From: Candidatus Thiodiazotropha sp. (ex Epidulcina cf. delphinae)
Lineage (GTDB): Bacteria > Pseudomonadota > Gammaproteobacteria > Chromatiales > Chromatiaceae
Length of the DNA: 64,000 nucleotides
Assembly (NCBI GenBank): GCA_025656455.1
Contig: JAHXHS010000007.1
Span: 1 to 64,000 of the forward strand
Direction: 5' to 3'
The notes below the pieces were generated by a model. That model saw only the letters and a program-made list of their open reading frames with translations. It was not told the origin of the DNA and did not search any database. Positions 43,290 to 52,809 of this stretch are shown here, piece after piece. Position 1 is the stretch's first letter; every line of letters starts with the position of its first letter. Position numbers and translations under genes: made by a program.

Positions 43290-46200
43290 GTGGCGGAATA
43301 CGATTTCAAACTCGATTTGCGCGTTGAGAATAACTCGCATACCCAGTTGGTGCGGCGCATCCCGCCGGGGAGCCGGGTGCTTGAGCTGGGTTGCGCCACT
43401 GGCTATATGTCGGATTACTTGCGCCGTGAACGGGATTGCTATGTGGTTGGCGTGGAGATCGATCGGGCCATGGCCCGCAAGGCCAAATCGGTATGTGACC
43501 GGGTTATCGTCGGCGATGTACAAAAGGGACACTGGCTCAAAAGCCTCGGGGATGAGCGCTTCGATATCATTACCTGCGCCGATATCCTGGAGCATCTGCG
43601 CGATCCGATCGGGCTGCTGAAAACACTCCCAAAGCTGCTGAATCATGATGGCCGTCTATTGGCTTCCTTGCCCAACGGCGCCCATGCCGCCCTGCGCCTC
43701 GAGCTGCTTGAGGGACGTTTTACCTACGAAGATACCGGCCTGCTCGACCGGACTCACCTGCACCTGTTTACCTATCATTCGCTAAGGGAACTGTTCATCC
43801 GTGGTGGCTTCCGGGTGGAGGAGCTCTCCTATACCTTTCATGACATGGCGGACTCCGAGGTCAAGGAGCGGCTTGAGCGATTGGGTTTTCAGGCCGGCGA
43901 CCGCGCACTGGCCCTGTTTCACACGCCGGAAGCGGCGGCATTTCAGTATATCGTCTCTGCGGCGCCGGATGCCGAGGCTTCCGTGGACGATTTCCCCCCA
44001 TTGACGGATAAGCCGATGGCGTCCTCCATGGAGGTCTACCGAAATCTGCTTGAGGCGTTGCATCAGGCGGGAACCACGGCAGCGACTCGCCTGGAGATGG
44101 TCGAAGAGAGGGATCGTCTGCTGCAAGAGCAGCAGGAACACTTGACCACACTGCACACTATTCGTGATCAATTGTCCGCTCACGGGGAAGGGTTGAGCAA
44201 AGCCTTGCAAGAGACCCAGGGCGCATTGGCCGAGACCCAGGGCGCACTGGCTGAAGCGTCCCTGGTGCGCAACGAACTGGAAAAGCGCGTCTACGCCCTT
44301 GACGGCAATCTGCAATCGATAAACCAGGAGAGAAATCGACTTGCGCTGGAGCTGCAACGGCAAACAGAGAGCCTTGAGAATGTATTGAACAGCCGTGGGT
44401 GGCGGGGCTATATGGCGCTGACCCTGCCGCTTCGCGCCTGGCGCAGGCTGGCGCCCCATGTGAAGCGCTTGTTCCGCGAGCCGCGTCTTCTGCTCGATTG
44501 GAGCAAGGAAGCCAGGCGTCTCTGGAAAGCGGGCGGTATTTCCGCTATTCGCAATCGGCTGGCAACGAAATCCACACCGACCTATAGCTATTCGCTCTGG
44601 ATCAGGGATGTGGAGCCGGTGGGGCTGCCTACCCCGGAGGTGATCGAGGCGCTCAATGAGCGAAATGACAGACCGGTCATCTCTATTGTCATGCCTGTCT
44701 ACAATGTGGATGAGACATGGTTGCGCGCCGCGATTGATTCCGTGCTGGGGCAAACCTACCACCACTGGGAGCTCTGTATTGCCGATGACGCATCGACGGA
44801 GCCGCACGTCAAACAGGTGCTGGAGGAGTATGTTCGCTGCTTCAAGCGCATTAAGGTCATATACCGAGAGAAAAACGGACATATCTCCGCTGCGACGAAT
44901 TCCGCGCTTGGCTTGGCCACCGGAGATTATATCGGGTTCATGGATCATGACGACAGGCTGGCGCCCCATGCCCTGTTTTTCGTCGCTCAGGAGATCGTGC
45001 TCAATCCTCAGGCCGAACTGATCTATTCGGATGAAGACAAACTGAATGAGGAAGGTGTTCGCTACGATCACTATTTCAAACCAGATTTTAGTCCTGACCT
45101 GATGCGTTCACACAACATGATCTGTCATTTCGGCGTCTACCGCCGCTCTTTGGTTGAAAAGGTCGGTGGCATCAGGGAAGGGTTTGAGGGGGCGCAAGAC
45201 TATGATTTTGCCCTGCGTTGCCTGCGGGAAGTCGATTCCCGCGAACAAGTGCGCCATATCCCTTGGGTGCTGTATCACTGGCGAGCGATTCCTCAGAGCA
45301 CCGCGTCGGGGGTAGAGGCCAAGTCCTACGCCTTGAATGCAGCTATACGCGCGGTGGAGGATGACCTTAACGCTCGCGGTATTCAGAGCGATGTCACTGA
45401 ATCCGACCTGATCGAAGGTATGATCAGGGTGCGTTACCGGTTACCGGAGAGAGTGCCGTTGGTTTCGATCGTTATTCCGACCCGTAACGGTGAAAGACTA
45501 TTGCGTCAATGTATCGACAGTATCCATAGCCGAACCGAATATGACGCTTATGAAATTATAGTGGTGGATAATCAGAGCGATGATCCGAAGACACAAGAAT
45601 ATCTCTCCCGCCTAGAGAATGAGGCGGGTGTCACGGTATTGCACTATGATCACCCGTTTAACTTTTCAGCTATCAACAACTTTGCGGTTGAGCATGCCCG
45701 GGGTGAACTGTTCTGCTTCATGAATGACGATATCGAGGTGATTACCCCTGACTGGCTGGGTGAAATGGTGAGTCACGGCATCCGGCCGGAGATTGGGGCT
45801 GTGGGGGCAAGGTTGTGGTATCCCGACGACCGGCTGCAGCATGGTGGCGTCGTGTTGGGATTGGGTGGCGTGGCCGGTCACGCAATGAAATACAGCGCCA
45901 AGGGCGATAGAGGGTACATGGGGCGTTCGGTTCTGATCCAGAACTATACGGCTGTGACCGCGGCTTGTTTATTGGTGCGGCGGGATGTGTACGATGCCGT
46001 TTCAGGTTTCGATAGCGAACATCTGGCGGTGGCCTTCAATGACGTGGACTTTTGCATACGCATTTACCAGCAGGGATATTATAATCTCTGGACCCCGTAT
46101 GCCGAACTCTATCATCACGAGTCTGCATCGCGAGGCGCTGAGGATACGCCTGAGAAACAGCACCGTTTCAGCCGTGAAGCGGAATACATGCTGGAGAAAT

Positions 46201-46304
46201 GGGGTCCTCTGCTGGTGAGGGATCCCGCGTACAATCCTAACCTAACCCGATGCCATGAAGATTTCTCTCTCAATTGGAAGGGTGTTTTGGATGGAATTGA
46301 CTGA
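43290..46304 (+). CDS. methyltransferase - coiled coil - GT2 - GT2 fusion protein
   Basis: A 1004-residue cytoplasmic multidomain enzyme. Residues about 1-230 are a class I SAM methyltransferase (VLELGCATGY; ITCADILEHLRDP). A coiled coil at about 250-370 includes tandem 7-residue repeats (LQETQGALAETQGALAEA). A first GT2 domain starts at about 460 (ISIVMPVYN, ADDAST, FMDHDDRL) and a second at about 722 (VSIVIPTRN, VVDNQSDD, MNDDIEVI). The layout suggests a polymerising or bifunctional glycosyltransferase whose chain end can be methylated, with the coil as spacer or ruler, fitting the Wzm/Wzt pathway (inference). Start GTG 43290. The stop overlaps the next ATG by 1 bp. Confidence 0.88.
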   Translation: MAEYDFKLDLRVENNSHTQLVRRIPPGSRVLELGCATGYMSDYLRRERDCYVVGVEIDRAMARKAKSVCDRVIVGDVQKGHWLKSLGDERFDIITCADILEHLRDPIGLLKTLPKLLNHDGRLLASLPNGAHAALRLELLEGRFTYEDTGLLDRTHLHLFTYHSLRELFIRGGFRVEELSYTFHDMADSEVKERLERLGFQAGDRALALFHTPEAAAFQYIVSAAPDAEASVDDFPPLTDKPMASSMEVYRNLLEALHQAGTTAATRLEMVEERDRLLQEQQEHLTTLHTIRDQLSAHGEGLSKALQETQGALAETQGALAEASLVRNELEKRVYALDGNLQSINQERNRLALELQRQTESLENVLNSRGWRGYMALTLPLRAWRRLAPHVKRLFREPRLLLDWSKEARRLWKAGGISAIRNRLATKSTPTYSYSLWIRDVEPVGLPTPEVIEALNERNDRPVISIVMPVYNVDETWLRAAIDSVLGQTYHHWELCIADDASTEPHVKQVLEEYVRCFKRIKVIYREKNGHISAATNSALGLATGDYIGFMDHDDRLAPHALFFVAQEIVLNPQAELIYSDEDKLNEEGVRYDHYFKPDFSPDLMRSHNMICHFGVYRRSLVEKVGGIREGFEGAQDYDFALRCLREVDSREQVRHIPWVLYHWRAIPQSTASGVEAKSYALNAAIRAVEDDLNARGIQSDVTESDLIEGMIRVRYRLPERVPLVSIVIPTRNGERLLRQCIDSIHSRTEYDAYEIIVVDNQSDDPKTQEYLSRLENEAGVTVLHYDHPFNFSAINNFAVEHARGELFCFMNDDIEVITPDWLGEMVSHGIRPEIGAVGARLWYPDDRLQHGGVVLGLGGVAGHAMKYSAKGDRGYMGRSVLIQNYTAVTAACLLVRRDVYDAVSGFDSEHLAVAFNDVDFCIRIYQQGYYNLWTPYAELYHHESASRGAEDTPEKQHRFSREAEYMLEKWGPLLVRDPAYNPNLTRCHEDFSLNWKGVLDGID

Positions 46305-46591
46305 TGCCAGATAAAACAGAGCAACTAACCGAATTTACTGCCTTGGTTGAACGCTTCGTTCAACTGGCCAATGAGATGAAAGGCGCCGGAAAGCCTTTAC
46401 CGATGATCAACGCCGCCTTGATGTCGGCCTCGGCAACCTATGGAACTTATGTCGCGGCAGGCAATGATGGCTACCTGAGGCCGGGCGGAGTCGACAAAGT
46501 GGTGGATGCGTACCGCAACCAAGTGATTAAAATTCAGGAGATAAAACGCCAAATCATCCAGAGTGAAGGTAAGGATATACCAACCGAATAA
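46304..46591 (+). CDS. DUF3144-like small protein
   Basis: A 95-residue helical soluble protein. The pattern FVQLANEMKGAGKPLPMINAALMSASATYGTYVAAGN resembles DUF3144, a small uncharacterised family. It starts 1 bp inside the stop of the large fusion protein (TGATG), so it is translationally coupled within the glycan operon. No catalytic motif is visible. Confidence 0.65.
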   Translation: MPDKTEQLTEFTALVERFVQLANEMKGAGKPLPMINAALMSASATYGTYVAAGNDGYLRPGGVDKVVDAYRNQVIKIQEIKRQIIQSEGKDIPTE

Positions 46592-46640
46592 TGGGTGTGG
46601 AACATGCCTTTCTCGCCTGATCAAAAGCCCTGGTGTTGCA

Positions 46641-47456
46641 ATGAAATTGGTTATCTCTATTGTCTATTATGATAGCGGCCTGCCCACGCTGGAAGATACT
46701 TTGAAGAGTATCGTGGCGGCCCTCGACCATGCTTCTGATAACACCAATGATCTTAGCGCCAAGGTCATTGTCGTCGATAACGGCGGAATCCTCAACCAGG
46801 TAAAGGGGTTGGTGTCACAGGTGGTCGGCGCGAGCCGGCATGACTGGATGGTGCTTGGGACCGGGGGCAATATCGGTTATGGCGCCGCCCACAATCTGGT
46901 GATCCTGAATGAACAGAGCGATTACCATCTGGTGATCAATCCCGACGTGGAGGTGCTTGAAGATGCCTTTACCAAGGCGATCGACTATATGCAGCAGCAT
47001 TTGGACGTCGGTTTGTTGTCCCCCTATTCGGAGGACCCCGATGGCTTCAAGCTCTATCTCTGTAAGCGCTATCCCGCCGTGTTGGACCTGTTTCTTCGCG
47101 GCTTCGCGCCACGGTTTGTAAAGCGCTTCTTTGCAGAGCGGTTGCAGGAATACGAAATGCGCTGTGAATTGGAGCAGCAGGCGCTCAGCAAGGAGGTCAT
47201 GGCGAGCGGCTGTTTCATGTTCGTGCGGCATAGCGTTTTGGATACGGTGAGAGGGTTTTCTCCCGATTTCTTTGTCTATTTCGAGGATTTCGATCTCTCC
47301 ATCAGGATCGCCAAACGCTCGATAATCGCCTATGTGCCTGAAGTGCGTATCGTGCATGGGGGAGGTAATGCTTCGAAAAAAGGGCTCAAACACATCATCA
47401 TGTTCGCCAAGTCGGCATTCGTGTTTTATCACAAACACGGTTGGCGCTGGGCTTGA
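46641..47456 (+). CDS. GT2 glycosyltransferase (rhamnosyltransferase-like)
   Basis: A 271-residue GT2 enzyme: LVISIVYYDSG, VIVVDNGG, GGNIGYGAAHNLVI and the metal-binding INPDVEV, then FFVYFEDFDLSIRI with the ED motif. This arrangement is typical of WbbL-like rhamnosyl- and related transferases of O-antigen assembly; the sugar is not determinable. The ATG at 46641 is chosen because the open frame upstream encodes no GT2 sequence. The stop abuts the next ATG. Confidence 0.85.
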   Translation: MKLVISIVYYDSGLPTLEDTLKSIVAALDHASDNTNDLSAKVIVVDNGGILNQVKGLVSQVVGASRHDWMVLGTGGNIGYGAAHNLVILNEQSDYHLVINPDVEVLEDAFTKAIDYMQQHLDVGLLSPYSEDPDGFKLYLCKRYPAVLDLFLRGFAPRFVKRFFAERLQEYEMRCELEQQALSKEVMASGCFMFVRHSVLDTVRGFSPDFFVYFEDFDLSIRIAKRSIIAYVPEVRIVHGGGNASKKGLKHIIMFAKSAFVFYHKHGWRWA

Positions 47457-48608
47457 ATGAAACCGATGTCGATGCAGACTAGCCATCGTCTTATCCTGTT
47501 TGTCGTGAATGACCCCGGTTTTTTTCTCTCCCATCGATTGCCGCTGGCAATCGCCGCCCGAGAGCAGGGGTATGAGGTCTGTGTCGCCACACCATCAGGC
47601 GACGGGGTAGAGCAGATCAGGGCGGAAGGACTCAGCTACCGTAGGGTGCCGTTGAGCCGGAGCGGCGCAAACCCCTTTGCCGAGTTGTTGACCATCTGGG
47701 GTCTCTACAAACTCTATCGAGAGCTGCGGCCTTCGCTGGTCCATCATGTGACCATCAAGCCGGTGCTATACGGCACCTTGGCGGCGCGTCTGGCGAAGGT
47801 GTCGGCCGTGGTCAATGCCATCTCCGGTCTCGGCTTCGTTTTTCTGGCGCAAGGTTGGCTCAGCGCCGTGGCGCGTTCGGCCGTCTTGATCAGTTATCGT
47901 TGGTTGTTTTCGCGCAAGCGGCTGTGGGTGATTGTGCAGAACAGGGATGACTACGTCTATCTGCTGGAGCAGGCGTGCCTGAGCCGGAAGAAGATCGAGC
48001 TGATACGAGGATCCGGGGTCGATACCGGACATTTTACCATGCGCCCCGAACCGGACACTGCCCCATTGGTGGTGTTGCCTGCCCGCATGCTCTGGGACAA
48101 AGGGGTTGAGGAGTTTGTCGAGGCAGCCCGGCAACTGCATCGAACGGGGGTCAAGGCCCGGTTTGCCCTGGTGGGGGGCATCGACCCGAACAACCCTGAA
48201 TCGGTGCCCGCGGACCGCTTGGCGGAGTGGGCGAGGCAGGGGGTTGTGGAGTGGTGGGGCAATCGGCAGGATATGCCGACGGTCTTCAGTCTTGCTCACA
48301 TCATCTGTCTGCCCTCCTACCGCGAGGGGTTGCCGAAAGTACTGCTGGAGGCCGCTGCCTCCGGCCGATCGATAGTCACTACCGATGTGCCGGGCTGCCG
48401 GGAAGTGGTCATCGATGGGGAGAATGGCCTCCTGGTGCCCGCCAGGCAGAGCGAACCCCTGGCCGAGGCGCTGCGGCTATTGATCGAGAGTCCAGACAAG
48501 CGCCGCGCCATGGGACGGAGGGGGCGGGTCATGGCCGAAGCGGAGTTTTCCATTCATCGGGTGGTCGACCGCCATCTGGACATCTACCGGCGAGCATTCG
48601 ATTCGTGA
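47457..48608 (+). CDS. GT4 family glycosyltransferase
   Basis: A 383-residue GT-B enzyme of the GT4/PglA-like type. The N-terminal domain has NDPGFFLSHRLPLA and HHVTIKPVLYG; the C-terminal donor domain has LPARMLWDKGVEEFVEAA, PSYREGLPKVLLEAAASGRS and VTTDVPGCREVV, including the conserved E-x7-E. It adds a sugar to the lipid-linked glycan in the cytoplasm. It overlaps the following epimerase gene by 4 bp (GTGA). Confidence 0.9.
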   Translation: MKPMSMQTSHRLILFVVNDPGFFLSHRLPLAIAAREQGYEVCVATPSGDGVEQIRAEGLSYRRVPLSRSGANPFAELLTIWGLYKLYRELRPSLVHHVTIKPVLYGTLAARLAKVSAVVNAISGLGFVFLAQGWLSAVARSAVLISYRWLFSRKRLWVIVQNRDDYVYLLEQACLSRKKIELIRGSGVDTGHFTMRPEPDTAPLVVLPARMLWDKGVEEFVEAARQLHRTGVKARFALVGGIDPNNPESVPADRLAEWARQGVVEWWGNRQDMPTVFSLAHIICLPSYREGLPKVLLEAAASGRSIVTTDVPGCREVVIDGENGLLVPARQSEPLAEALRLLIESPDKRRAMGRRGRVMAEAEFSIHRVVDRHLDIYRRAFDS

Positions 48609-49549
48609 ACAATGTGCTGGTCACCGGCGCCAACGGATTTGTCGGCCGGCATCTCTGCCGCTATCTGCTTTCCCAGGGTCGCGCGGTGCGTGGCGCATTG
48701 CGATGTCACAACCCGGATTGGGTCTTGTATGAGCAGGTTGCGGTGGGTGGCATCGACGGTGATACCGATTGGGAATGCGCCCTGAAGGGTATGGATACGG
48801 TCATCCACCTGGCGGCGCGGGTACATGTCATGCAGGAGTCCGAGGCCGACCCGCTGGTCGCTTTTCGTCGGGTCAACCTGGCGGGTAGCGTAGCGCTTGC
48901 CAGGCAGGCGGCCGCGGCGGGTGTGAGGCGTCTGATCTATCTGAGCAGCATCAAGGTGAATGGCGAAAGGACCGGGGGAACCCCTTTTTGCGCGGACGAC
49001 CCGGCCATGCCGGAGGATCCTTATGCGCAGTCCAAGTGGGAAGCGGAACAGGCCTTGAAACAGGTCGCCGCCGAGACAGCGCTTGAACTGGTGATCGTTC
49101 GTCCGGTGCTGATTTATGGCAATGGCGTGAAAGGCAACGTGCATAGATTGATCGGGCTGATCCGGCGTGGCTTGCCGCTACCCCTGGGAAGCGTGAATAA
49201 TCGGCGCAGTTTATTGAGTATCCAGAACCTGCTCGATTTCCTGGATTGCTGTATCGACCATCCCGCCGCGGCCGGTGAGGTGTTTTTATTGTCGGACGGC
49301 AGTGATCTGTCGACCCCGCAACTGATTCGCAAGCTGGCGAGCGCAATGGGGGTGTCCTCCCGTCTGCTTCCAGTGCCGGTGGGTTTGCTGCGGTTTATCG
49401 GGCGCCTGGCAGGGCGCGGCGCGGAGATTGAACGATTAACGGGCGATCTGCAGGTGGATATCGAAAAATGCAGGGCGTTGTTGGGATGGCTGCCGGCGAT
49501 CGGCGTGGATGAGGCCCTGGCGGCAATGGTGAAAGATGCGCCTGAATGA
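48605..49549 (+). CDS. NAD-dependent epimerase/dehydratase (extended SDR)
   Basis: A 314-residue extended SDR enzyme with NAD-binding VLVTGANGFVGRHL at the N-terminus, HLAARVHVM, a catalytic region STIK-like SSIKVNGE, and the YAQSKWEAE (Tyr-x3-Lys) active site. It is most like the UDP-glucose 4-epimerase-type proteins found beside WecA-like transferases in O-antigen clusters (the WbpV/Gne-like group). Start GTG overlaps the upstream stop. A repeat element begins 1 bp after the stop. Confidence 0.88.
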   Translation: MNNVLVTGANGFVGRHLCRYLLSQGRAVRGALRCHNPDWVLYEQVAVGGIDGDTDWECALKGMDTVIHLAARVHVMQESEADPLVAFRRVNLAGSVALARQAAAAGVRRLIYLSSIKVNGERTGGTPFCADDPAMPEDPYAQSKWEAEQALKQVAAETALELVIVRPVLIYGNGVKGNVHRLIGLIRRGLPLPLGSVNNRRSLLSIQNLLDFLDCCIDHPAAAGEVFLLSDGSDLSTPQLIRKLASAMGVSSRLLPVPVGLLRFIGRLAGRGAEIERLTGDLQVDIEKCRALLGWLPAIGVDEALAAMVKDAPE

Positions 49550-49550
49550 A

Positions 49551-49863
49551 CTCGTACTCCGTCAACCTGATAACTTAGGATGCAGTGTGCCCCACATCAT
49601 CCAAGGCAAGGCGCAGTCCGCAGGGAGAAGTGGCACATGGATGTGCCGTTTACGGACCGAAGGATGGAATGGCATGCCCTTTTCAAGGACTGCAACGCCG
49701 CATTGGATGGTGTGGGGCGCACCCTTTGGGCCAGTCAGGAAGCGGCCATCTGCGTTGTTGCGCTCGCTTGAATTAGCGACGGCTAGTCCTGCGCTCGCAC
49801 GCCTAGCAGCTAGCCGCTTCCTGACTGGCTGCATCCTAAATTATCAGGTTGACGGAGTACTAG
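49551..49863. repeat. cloverleaf element, 313-bp copy (family A)
   Basis: Outer arms of 35 bp (49551-49585, 49829-49863) pair at 33/35. The first hairpin arm TGTGCCCCACATCATCCAA (49586-49604) pairs with 49703-49721 at 17/19. The linker is CCCTTTGG (49722-49729). The second hairpin arm (49730 onward, GCCAGTCAGGAAGCGG) pairs with the segment ending at 49829. Loops share the CAAGGCGCAG, CTGCAACGC, CTGCGTTGTTGCG and CGCCTAGCAGCTA blocks of the other copies. The right CTAG runs into GAG and forms the Shine-Dalgarno of the next gene. Confidence 0.92.
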
Positions 49864-49873
49864 GAGTCCTCCC

Positions 49874-50938
49874 TTGTTCTGGATGATGGCCGCGGTTTTC
49901 TTCTGTTCCGCTGCCTTGACCGGCGTGGCGCGCGCCTACGCCCTTCACCGGGGCATGGTGGATCGGCCTAACCGTCGCAGCTCCCACACCCTCGACACGC
50001 CTCGCGGAGGCGGCATAGCATTCGTCCTTGTCTATCTGTCTGTGCTGACAGGGTCATTTTTTTCCCCCATTGAAGGAGTGCGTCTTACCGACACGTTTTT
50101 TTTCGCCCTGCTGCTAGGCGGCGGGCTGGTCGCTTTGGTCGGTTTTATCGATGATCACCGGCATCTTCCGGCAAGACTGCGGTTTTCGGTTCATTTGGCC
50201 GCGGCGGTTGTGGCGGTTTGGGTGTTGGGTGCGCCGCCGGTGAATCTCGCGTCATGGGCGCCGGCCGGCGATTGGTGGATGAGCATACTGTTTGTGATCG
50301 CCCTGGTATGGCTATTGAATCTCTACAATTTCATGGACGGTATCGATGCCATCGCCGGTCTGCAGGGGATTACCGTTCTGTGCCAAGGCGCGGTCATCCT
50401 GATATTGACCCCGTCCGGCCTTGATGCAGCATACTGGTTATTGATGCTGGCATCGGCGATAGCCGGCTTTCTGCTTTGGAACTGGCCGCCGGCGAAGATT
50501 TTCATGGGTGATGCAGCGAGCGGTTTCGTCGGTTTTTCCCTGGGGGTTATCGCGCTTTACACGGCGAATCATTACCCCATTTCGATCTGGAGTTGGCTGA
50601 TACTGCTCGGGGTATTCGCAGTGGATGCGACCTGGACCCTAGGGGTGAGAGTGCTTAGGGGAGAAAGATGGTATGAAGCGCATGCCAAACATGCCTATCA
50701 GATCTTAGCGCGACACCGTCAGGCCCTCAATGACGCCACCGGCATGTCCATCGAGCAGGCCCGCGCCGAAGCGCATAAATGGGTCGTTGTCAGGATTCTT
50801 CTGATCAACCTCTTCTGGCTGATGCCCCTGGCATGGCTGGCGTCTGTCGCGCCTTCCTACGGATTGCTCTTGACGCTTATTGCCTTTCTGCCGCTGTCGC
50901 TACTGGCCTGGCGACTGGGCGCGGGACGGGATTGGTAA
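49874..50938 (+). CDS. WecA/WbpL-type polyprenyl-phosphate N-acetylhexosamine-1-phosphate transferase
   Basis: A 354-residue MraY/WecA-family membrane enzyme that starts glycan synthesis by moving a sugar-1-phosphate to undecaprenyl phosphate. About ten TM helices; motifs RRSSHTLDTPRGGGIA, VGFIDDHRHLPAR, NLYNFMDGIDAIAG and KIFMGDAASGFVGF; a cytoplasmic HAKHAYQILARH His-rich loop. It is closest in style to WbpL, which pairs with WbpM-like dehydratases (one is encoded at 12.2-14.1 kb). A TTG start at 49874 has AGGAG 7 bp upstream; ATG 49883 is the alternative. Confidence 0.92.
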   Translation: MFWMMAAVFFCSAALTGVARAYALHRGMVDRPNRRSSHTLDTPRGGGIAFVLVYLSVLTGSFFSPIEGVRLTDTFFFALLLGGGLVALVGFIDDHRHLPARLRFSVHLAAAVVAVWVLGAPPVNLASWAPAGDWWMSILFVIALVWLLNLYNFMDGIDAIAGLQGITVLCQGAVILILTPSGLDAAYWLLMLASAIAGFLLWNWPPAKIFMGDAASGFVGFSLGVIALYTANHYPISIWSWLILLGVFAVDATWTLGVRVLRGERWYEAHAKHAYQILARHRQALNDATGMSIEQARAEAHKWVVVRILLINLFWLMPLAWLASVAPSYGLLLTLIAFLPLSLLAWRLGAGRDW

Positions 50939-51031
50939 AGAGGGCGGCAGTGCAATCCGTAGCCCAGGTTATTTGCGTTGATTCGCGTTCATTTGCGGAC
51001 TAATTTCAGTTTCTTGTCAGGCGATCACGGT

Positions 51032-51985
51032 CTATTTGCCTTGCTCCGGCTGCGACTCCAGTTTTCGCAACCGGTACTGTACCTCTTCAAGCAGCTTGCG
51101 GTTCACGCTCAACAGATCCGCGACAAAGGCCACCAGAAAGGTCTGAAAGCCGATGCCCATCATCACCCCGGCAAGGATGACCGATTGGATGTGTCCCTGC
51201 CCGTCTCCGGTCAGGTAGAAGTAGAGAAACCGCAGACCCAGCACCAGCCCCATGCTGAACAACACCAGGCCTATTGCCAGAAAAAAACGGAACGGTTTGT
51301 AGACCACAAAGATCCGCAGCATGGTAATGATCGATTTTTTGATATAGCTGCTGATGCTCTTGACCAGTTTGGACGGCCTGAGATCCTCGTTGACCTCCAC
51401 CGGCACCGAGGTGACCGCCATCTGCTTCATGCCAGCCTGGATGATGGTTTCAAGGGTGTAGGTGTACTCATTGAATACGTTCAGTTTCATTGCGGCGTCA
51501 CGGCTGAAGGCGCGAAAACCGCTGGGGGCGTCAGGAATATCCGTGTGGCTGACCTTGCGCACCACGCTGCTTCCCAGGCGCTGTAACATCTTTTTACTGA
51601 AAGAGAAGTGCTCGATCATCTGGATGGGTCGGGCGCCGATGACCATGTCTGCCTTGCCGTCAAGAATCGGTTGGGTGAGGTTGGGTATATAGCGGGCGTC
51701 GTACTGATTGTCGGCATCCGTATTGACGATCACGTCCGCGCCATGCCTGACGCAGGCGTCCAGGCCGAACATAAAGCCCCTGGCCAGCCCCTGGTTCCGT
51801 GTATAGCCCACAATATGGTCGACCCCCTGCTGATGGGCGACACGGCGGGTGGCGTCGGTACTGCCGTCATCGATGATCAGCCATTCGACCTGGTCGAATC
51901 CCGTGACTTCCCGCGGCAGTTCCGCAAGCGCCAGGGCCAGGGTCTTCTCTTCGTTATAGCAGGGAATCTGAATGATCAGTTTCAT
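51032..51985 (-). CDS. DPM-like GT2 glycosyltransferase
   Basis: A 317-residue GT2 enzyme: IIQIPCYNEEKTL, IIDDGSTDAT, NTDADNQYDARYI and a SGFRAFSRDAA acceptor-loop motif, followed by two C-terminal TM helices (about 230-255 and 265-290) with a short charged tail. It resembles dolichol/polyprenyl-phosphate mannose-type synthases. The frame is open 270 bp upstream, but the ATG at 51985 gives the canonical N-terminus. It is transcribed opposite to the glycan operon before it and diverges from the globin gene. Confidence 0.88.
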   Translation of the reverse strand: MKLIIQIPCYNEEKTLALALAELPREVTGFDQVEWLIIDDGSTDATRRVAHQQGVDHIVGYTRNQGLARGFMFGLDACVRHGADVIVNTDADNQYDARYIPNLTQPILDGKADMVIGARPIQMIEHFSFSKKMLQRLGSSVVRKVSHTDIPDAPSGFRAFSRDAAMKLNVFNEYTYTLETIIQAGMKQMAVTSVPVEVNEDLRPSKLVKSISSYIKKSIITMLRIFVVYKPFRFFLAIGLVLFSMGLVLGLRFLYFYLTGDGQGHIQSVILAGVMMGIGFQTFLVAFVADLLSVNRKLLEEVQYRLRKLESQPEQGK

Positions 51986-52232
51986 TGTCTCAGTACTCGC
52001 GGGAGTCCTCGTCCCTCTCTGGCCGGTTCCCTGTAACAGGTATAACCAACGCATTCTCGTCAAAGGAAACACGACATATTTGGTTGCCGGGTTAATAGTA
52101 TCATCTCTGGCCTTTTTCGAGTGCCTTGGTTTTTTTGTCGTATTCAGAAAAGTCAGGAATTTAAAGCACAGCAAGCTAATGTCTGGGTTATGGAAGCCGT
52201 TAACAGTGAAAAGGAGCCGATGGGTATCAGCT

Positions 52233-52664
52233 ATGCTACGTTTGCAACTCGACAATCTCGAAATATTCAGGCAAAGCCTCCAACGGGCGACTGCAAAGCC
52301 GGGCTTTTACGACAGTTTTTACGATAACTTTACCGCTGAGTCCGAAGAGATTGCCGCTTTTTTTCGCAATAGGGACATGCCGCAACTGAAGGCTAAATTG
52401 AACAATACGCTGAAGATGGCGGCGGAATTTGCAGAGGGAAAACCCGGGATTGGGCTCTATATCGAGATGCTTGGACGCACGCACCGGCGATTGAACATAC
52501 AACGCCGGCATTTCACCATGTGGGAGCATGCCCTGCTGGAGACGGTGAGGGAGTATGACGAGGAGTACGACAAACAGGTTCTGGCTGCCTGGTTGTTGGT
52601 GATCGACATGGTGATAGGGCGTATATTCGCCACCTTGGATGAGGTCGAGAAAGCGGCTTATTGA
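52233..52664 (+). CDS. single-domain globin-like protein
   Basis: A 143-residue all-helical protein with globin features: FYDSFYDNFTAESEEIAAFF (B-C helix and CD-corner Phe), a KAKLNNTLKMAAEF E-helix, and LGRTHRRLNI with the putative proximal His in F-helix context, then YDKQVLAAWLLVIDMVIGRIF as G/H helices. A heme-binding role in oxygen or nitric oxide sensing or detoxification is plausible. No sensor-output domain is attached. The start is uncertain: ATG 52233 lacks a well-placed Shine-Dalgarno; ATG 52179 is in frame. Confidence 0.68.
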   Translation: MLRLQLDNLEIFRQSLQRATAKPGFYDSFYDNFTAESEEIAAFFRNRDMPQLKAKLNNTLKMAAEFAEGKPGIGLYIEMLGRTHRRLNIQRRHFTMWEHALLETVREYDEEYDKQVLAAWLLVIDMVIGRIFATLDEVEKAAY

Positions 52665-52809
52665 CCTCTCCCCCTCCGTGGGTTTCCCCCTGGTCATCTG
52701 TTAAGTGCGCGGCCTCGGGCGGATCATTGCGCTATCCGCCTTTCTGTAACGCCCCAGCTGCGGTATCCTTCCGCGATCGTCGTAAACAACAATCCATTCG
52801 GGCCAGGCC

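Noticed and set aside
43782..45071. 429-codon open frame antisense to the methyltransferase-GT fusion
   Set aside because: The sense strand carries well-conserved methyltransferase and GT2 motifs; the antisense translation is low-complexity and shows none.
49551..49863. Cloverleaf elements considered as integron attC sites
   Set aside because: No integrase gene or cassette array is present, and the size, the CTAG ends and the flush three-arm design do not fit attC.
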